The notes beneath the pieces are model-generated. The model was not told where the DNA came from and made no database searches. It worked only from the letters and a program-made list of their open reading frames with translations. This document shows positions 60,341-64,000 of a stretch of DNA of 64,000 nucleotides, one piece after another (position 1 is the first letter of the stretch; each line of letters begins with the position of its first letter). The stretch lies in contig NZ_VOPH01000010.1 of assembly GCF_009765275.1 (NCBI RefSeq), positions 62,001 through 126,000 of the forward strand, read 5' to 3'. The position numbers were made by a program, and so were the translations under genes. This DNA comes from Chachezhania sediminis (GTDB lineage Bacteria; Pseudomonadota; Alphaproteobacteria; Rhodobacterales; Rhodobacteraceae).

Positions 60341-60763
60341 ATGTCTGCACAGAAAAAGCACTTCGAGAACCACCTGTCCTATGTCCTGGCGGCCGCGCAC
60401 CGGTCGATCAGCAAGTCCTTGTCTGATCGACTCAGGAAGCACGGCATCAAGATCGAGGCCTGGCGCGTCATGGAATGCCTGGACGCGGGCGAGCGTCTGA
60501 CAATGGGGCAACTGGCCGACCGGGCGCTGGTCAATCCGCCCACCCTGTCCAAGCTGGTGGACCGCATGGTGCTGGACGGTCTGGTCCATCGCCGTGTCGC
60601 GGACGAGGATCACCGCCAGATCAACCTGCTGCTGACCTCGCTGGGCCGGATGCGGATGATCCAGATCCGCGAGGATGTCGACGCCGAGGACCAGAATCTG
60701 GCGGCGCTGCTGGACGAGACGTCGATCGACCTTCTGCGGAAGGCATTGGCCAAGCTGTCCTGA
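60341..60763 (+). CDS. MarR-family transcriptional regulator
   Basis: A 140-residue MarR protein. The winged helix-turn-helix covers about residues 30-95 (MGQLADRALVNPPTLSKLVDRMVLDGLV, then the wing RRVADEDHRQINLLLT). Flanking helices provide dimerisation. The ATG at 60341 is preferred over an in-frame TTG at 60287 inside the operator. Two copies of an AT-rich element, one directly upstream and one before the SPFH-ABC-amidase genes, are its probable targets. It is likely the repressor of the amide locus. Confidence 0.93.
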   Translation: MSAQKKHFENHLSYVLAAAHRSISKSLSDRLRKHGIKIEAWRVMECLDAGERLTMGQLADRALVNPPTLSKLVDRMVLDGLVHRRVADEDHRQINLLLTSLGRMRMIQIREDVDAEDQNLAALLDETSIDLLRKALAKLS

Positions 60764-60932
60764 CCGGTACGCCGACCTGCTGTGACCGGTCCCGGTCGCC
60801 TGGCCCTTCTGTTCTGCGACCGATGATCTTCCTGCCCTGAACGGCCCTGCGCATGCAGGGTACAGGGGGACATCTTGACCCGGCGCAACCGGGGATGGTT
60901 CCGGCCGGCTGCAACAGGCGAAGGGTCTGCGG

Positions 60933-62237
60933 TCAGACCAGCGGCGGGTCTTCTTCCAGATGGTGGATCAATGTGTCGCCGGTATATTCGGACCGGTAGA
61001 GGCCCGCCTCGGCCAGGCGCGGGATTAGCTCGGTCAGTGTCAGGTCCAGCGACCGGGTCGACCCGCCGGGAACGGCCACGAATCCGTCGATGGCCCCGGC
61101 GCGGAACCAGCGCGTGATCTCTGCCTGCGCCTCTTCGACCGTGCCGATCACTTGCCAGTGCAGCGAAGCCAGCGTTTCCGGCCGGGTCAGCAGGTCGGCA
61201 AGCGTCGGGCGTTCGGCGGCGATCAGGCGCAGAAGCTTGTCGTATTGCCCGCCCCTTTTGGCCTGGGCCAGATCGGCGGCGGTGACGTGCCTGTCCTCGG
61301 GCCAGTCGGACAGGTCCAGGCCCGTCGCCGCCTGCAGGCGCTGCAGCCGTTCCGACCGGGTCACGCGGGCATGGGTCGCCATGAACAGGTCCCGTGCCTC
61401 GGCCCGTGTGGCGCCCAGATACAGGCTGAGCCCCGGCAGCATCCGGACGGCCGCGGGCGAACGGTTGTGGGCCCGGGCCCGTTCGCTCAACTGCGCGCGC
61501 ATCTTGGCGGCTGTGTCGATATCGGGGGTCAGGGCAAAGACCATGTCGGCGGTCCGCGCGGCATAGTCGATCCCCATGGCCGACCCGCCCGCCTGCATCA
61601 GCGGAATCCGGGGCCCTGCATATTCGGGGATGTTCAGCGGCCCTTCCACGTCGAAGGTGGCGCCGTGGTGGTTGATCGGCAGGATCAGGTCGGTATCGGC
61701 ATAGCGGCCAGTGTCCCGGTCGACCAGCAGCGCCTCGGCCGGGAAGCTCTGCCACAGTTTCTGCACGATGTCGGTGAATTCCTCGGCCCTGGCATAGCGC
61801 GCCTCGGACGAGGGCATGTCGGGCAGGCCGAAATTCTGGTTACCCTGCAGGGCCGTGACCATGTTCCATCCGGCGCGCCCGCGGCTCATCCAGTGGAGAG
61901 ACATGATCTGGCGCGCGGCCGTGTAGGGATGGCCGAAGGTGGTGGAAATCGTGGTGACCAGTCCGATCTTCGACGTCTCGCGCACCAGGGCCGCGACCAG
62001 TAGCGTAGGATCGACGGAAGAAAAGCCGAAGCTTTGTTCCAGTGGTTCGACCATCAGGAAGCTGGCATCGGGGCGAAACACGAAGTCCAGATGCGCGGCC
62101 TCGGCCTTTCGGGCGATATCCAGCGCGAAATCCGCGGAATAGAGACCCTCGATCCCGCTGTCGGGCGCCCGCCAGCCTTCGCCGCTCAGCCAGGTCGGGG
62201 CCAGCGACATCCCGATGCACAGTTTTGGTCGGAGCAT
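60933..62237 (-). CDS. LLM-class flavin monooxygenase (NtaA/DszA/DmoA type)
   Basis: A 434-residue bacterial luciferase-like monooxygenase of the NtaA/SnaA/DszA subgroup. Typical segments are LVTTISTTFGHPYTAARQ, LHWMSRGRAGWNMVT, and GGSAMGIDYAARTADMVF. These enzymes oxidise C-N, C-S or related bonds with reduced FMN supplied by a separate reductase, none of which is visible nearby. The ATG at 62237 is chosen because the 15 residues before it have no family match. It may open an amine, sulfonate or sulfone-type substrate upstream of the amide step (inference). Confidence 0.92.
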   Translation of the reverse strand: MLRPKLCIGMSLAPTWLSGEGWRAPDSGIEGLYSADFALDIARKAEAAHLDFVFRPDASFLMVEPLEQSFGFSSVDPTLLVAALVRETSKIGLVTTISTTFGHPYTAARQIMSLHWMSRGRAGWNMVTALQGNQNFGLPDMPSSEARYARAEEFTDIVQKLWQSFPAEALLVDRDTGRYADTDLILPINHHGATFDVEGPLNIPEYAGPRIPLMQAGGSAMGIDYAARTADMVFALTPDIDTAAKMRAQLSERARAHNRSPAAVRMLPGLSLYLGATRAEARDLFMATHARVTRSERLQRLQAATGLDLSDWPEDRHVTAADLAQAKRGGQYDKLLRLIAAERPTLADLLTRPETLASLHWQVIGTVEEAQAEITRWFRAGAIDGFVAVPGGSTRSLDLTLTELIPRLAEAGLYRSEYTGDTLIHHLEEDPPLV

Positions 62238-62314
62238 GTGGTCCTGCCTATGTCTTGAAGTCGTCTGGACCGGCCCCGGCAAGGGGGCCGGCCGGTTATG
62301 TCCGAAGCCTGGGA

Positions 62315-64000
62315 TCAGAACGTGCCGCGGACGCCGATTCCGACCATGCGCGGGCTTGTCACGCTGGCCTGCGTGAAGGCCGAAGTCGAGCCCCGCGCCG
62401 GTTGCAGCAGCACCGGCACGCGTTCGTCGAAGACGTTGTTGACATAGCCATACAGCTCCACCGCGTCATTGATGCGATAGCTGGCCTGCAGGTCCACCAG
62501 CGTATAGCCGTTGACCCGGTAGGCAGGCGTGTTTGCCGCGTCCGAATAGTAGCCGTCGACATAGCGCATATCGCCGCCGATGTTGAAACGGTCGGTCACG
62601 TCCCAGCTGGCCCCGACCGAGAACATGGTCCCCGGCGCGTTGGCGAAGGCGTTGCCGACCCAGGCCGACTGTTCCGGGAAATCCGTGAACTCGGTATTCA
62701 GCAGGCCAAGACCCGCCTGCAGCGACAGCGTACTGATCGGCTGATAGTCCATCGACAGTTCAAGGCCGTAGGACCGGGCGGATTCGGCGTTGATCGTGTG
62801 GACATAGGTCACGCCGTTGACGTCGCCGGTTATGTTCTGCTGGGCATTGGAATAGTCCATCAGGAACAGGTTGCCGTTCACGAACAGCTTGTCGCCCATC
62901 AGGTTGGCCCGGGTGAACAGTTCGTAATCCCAGACGGTTTCCTTGTCGAAGTTCTGGAACTCGTGAGTATAGAGGAAGTCGAGCGAGACACCGCCGGGAT
63001 TGTATCCCTTCTTGACCAGCGCGCCGACGGTAAAGTCCTCGGTGATGTCATAGGCCAGCGACAGTTTCGGCAGCAGTTCGGTGAAGGTCTCGGCGTAGTT
63101 CAGGTTGGACTTGGCAAAAAAGGGCGAGACAGTGCCCGACCGCTGGATCTGGTCCCGTTCATAGCGAAGGCCTGCATTCAGGGTCCACCGGTCGGTCATC
63201 CGCCAGGTCAGTTCGCCGAACAGGCCCAGATTGTGCTTCTGGTCCTTGAAGGTCGAAATCCCGCCCTGATTCAGCACCTCGTCCGCCGTGGTATAGGCCG
63301 CCCACAGACCCATGATCCCGCTGACGACGTCGTCCGGCTGGCCGAAGGACAGCAGCGTTTCGTTGGTATAGGTGTCCTGCCTGATGTCGGCATCGCCCGC
63401 GGCCGGGTTCTGGCTGACCCTTCGGTCGACATCGGCCTGCGAATACTGGGTCTGGTTCGACAGCATCATGCCGTTGCCGAAATCGTATTCGACATCCAGG
63501 ATGCCCACGTCGGTGGTCTGTTCCCAGCTGGGCATCTGCGTCGTGGGGGACACCAGGTCGTCATAGGGCGGGCCCGCCCCTTCGATACTGGGCCGGTTCG
63601 ACCTGGTGTGGCTGTAGGTCAGCATGACCTCCAGCCCCGGCACGTCCATGGGCGCCCAAAGCAGTTTAGCCCGGCCGTTCATGTTCTTGAAATTCTGGCC
63701 GAATTCGTTCTGCGAAAAGACCGGGCTGGAATAGGTGATGAACGTATCGCGGGCGGAGTAGTCCAGCGCGATCCGGGCGGCCAGCTGTTCGCCGATGGGC
63801 GCGTTGTATATGAAGGACGCGCGGCGCTGATTGTAATTGCCGACTTCCAGCCGATAGGCGCCTTCGCGATAGAAGACCGGGTCCTTGGTGTTGACTATGA
63901 TCGCACCGGCAATGGCGTTGGCGCCCTGGACGGTGGTCTGGGGACCGCGGAAGACCTCGATCGAGTCGACGTCCCAGATCGACGTCGCACCATAGAAGAG
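62315..64000 (-). CDS. TonB-dependent receptor, truncated by window end
   Basis: Open from the window edge for 561 residues. The visible part begins inside the plug domain (VDSIEVFRGPQTTVQGANAI then AGAIIVNTKDP). It continues through a beta-barrel with repeated aromatic-rich strands and ends in VGIGVRGTF, a terminal Phe typical of outer-membrane barrels. The N-terminus with signal and TonB box lies outside. It imports a scarce or bulky ligand across the outer membrane. It is adjacent to the flavin monooxygenase gene in the same direction, so the two may serve the same substrate. Confidence 0.93.
   Translation of the reverse strand, partial: LFYGATSIWDVDSIEVFRGPQTTVQGANAIAGAIIVNTKDPVFYREGAYRLEVGNYNQRRASFIYNAPIGEQLAARIALDYSARDTFITYSSPVFSQNEFGQNFKNMNGRAKLLWAPMDVPGLEVMLTYSHTRSNRPSIEGAGPPYDDLVSPTTQMPSWEQTTDVGILDVEYDFGNGMMLSNQTQYSQADVDRRVSQNPAAGDADIRQDTYTNETLLSFGQPDDVVSGIMGLWAAYTTADEVLNQGGISTFKDQKHNLGLFGELTWRMTDRWTLNAGLRYERDQIQRSGTVSPFFAKSNLNYAETFTELLPKLSLAYDITEDFTVGALVKKGYNPGGVSLDFLYTHEFQNFDKETVWDYELFTRANLMGDKLFVNGNLFLMDYSNAQQNITGDVNGVTYVHTINAESARSYGLELSMDYQPISTLSLQAGLGLLNTEFTDFPEQSAWVGNAFANAPGTMFSVGASWDVTDRFNIGGDMRYVDGYYSDAANTPAYRVNGYTLVDLQASYRINDAVELYGYVNNVFDERVPVLLQPARGSTSAFTQASVTSPRMVGIGVRGTF

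Noticed and set aside
60761-60790. Direct repeat TGACCGGT at 60761 and 60783 after marR
   Set aside because: It is short, GC-rich and starts at a stop codon; expected by chance in this composition.
62270-62291. CCGGCCCC/GGGGCCGG hairpin after the TonB receptor gene
   Set aside because: The stem is clear, but no T-run follows in the minus direction, so I do not call a terminator with confidence.
1-64000. CRISPR arrays, tRNA, rRNA, intact insertion sequences or att sites
   Set aside because: I looked for regular direct repeats, tRNA-like cloverleaf sequences and transposase motifs and saw none I could support.

Overview
The window is GC-rich DNA with dense, unidirectional operons. It most likely comes from an alphaproteobacterium, probably Rhodobacterales (roseobacter-like). 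That is an inference from the TRAP and Liv-type transporters, a phosphatidylcholine synthase, and intergenic hairpin elements built around CCTCCGGCGGGAGTATTT. I saw no rRNA, tRNA, CRISPR array or intact transposon. Almost everything is catabolic: CoA ligases, CoA transferases, beta-oxidation enzymes, thiolases, transporters and their regulators.

Region 1 (about 1-27 kb) looks like a branched-chain or side-chain acyl-CoA catabolic island. It holds two double-domain CaiB CoA transferases, an alpha-methylacyl-CoA racemase, a long-chain-type acyl-CoA dehydrogenase, an (R)-specific hydratase 2, a 17beta-HSD4-like dehydrogenase, an SCP2-type thiolase with its DUF35 partner, a CoA ligase, a TRAP transporter, an aldehyde dehydrogenase, and TetR and IclR regulators. 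The enzyme set mirrors peroxisomal beta-oxidation (racemase, dehydrogenase, hydratase 2/17beta-HSD4, SCPx). Ten copies of one 12-bp palindrome, approximately TAC(C/T)NATT(A/G)GTA, sit in front of nearly every transcription unit here and define a probable local regulon. Relics of a thiolase and possibly of a crotonase lie between genes.

Region 2 (about 27-45 kb) is the most unusual part. A long minus-strand gene set combines a biotin-dependent carboxylase (biotin carboxylase, biotin carrier, OadA-like carboxyltransferase) with pieces of a PEP-synthase/PPDK-type phosphotransferase. Those pieces are a PPDK-like protein lacking the PEP-binding barrel and a separate swivel-histidine protein, next to an unrecognised 517-aa protein and a 201-aa winged-helix-like protein. 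The set also has two CoA ligases, two thiolases and an EthD protein, and a SurE phosphatase is transcribed divergently. TTGTNNNACAA-type sites, typical for FadR/FCD-type GntR regulators, occur before the units, and two such regulators are present. The carboxyltransferase has lost two hallmark active-site residues. I propose a phosphorylation-plus-carboxylation pathway, perhaps for a ketone, ending in CoA activation and thiolysis. The substrate is unknown.

Region 3 (about 45-49 kb) is housekeeping-like: an iron superoxide dismutase divergent from a SufR-like regulator, then a SulP-STAS anion transporter.

Region 4 (about 49-64 kb) looks like an amide uptake and hydrolysis locus. It has a Liv/Fmd-type ABC transporter whose second ATPase is fused to an amidase, a CoA ligase, a flotillin-like SPFH protein, a signal-less AmiC-like binding protein, a divergent MarR regulator with repeated AT-rich operators, an NtaA/DszA-type flavin monooxygenase, and a TonB-dependent receptor cut off by the window end.
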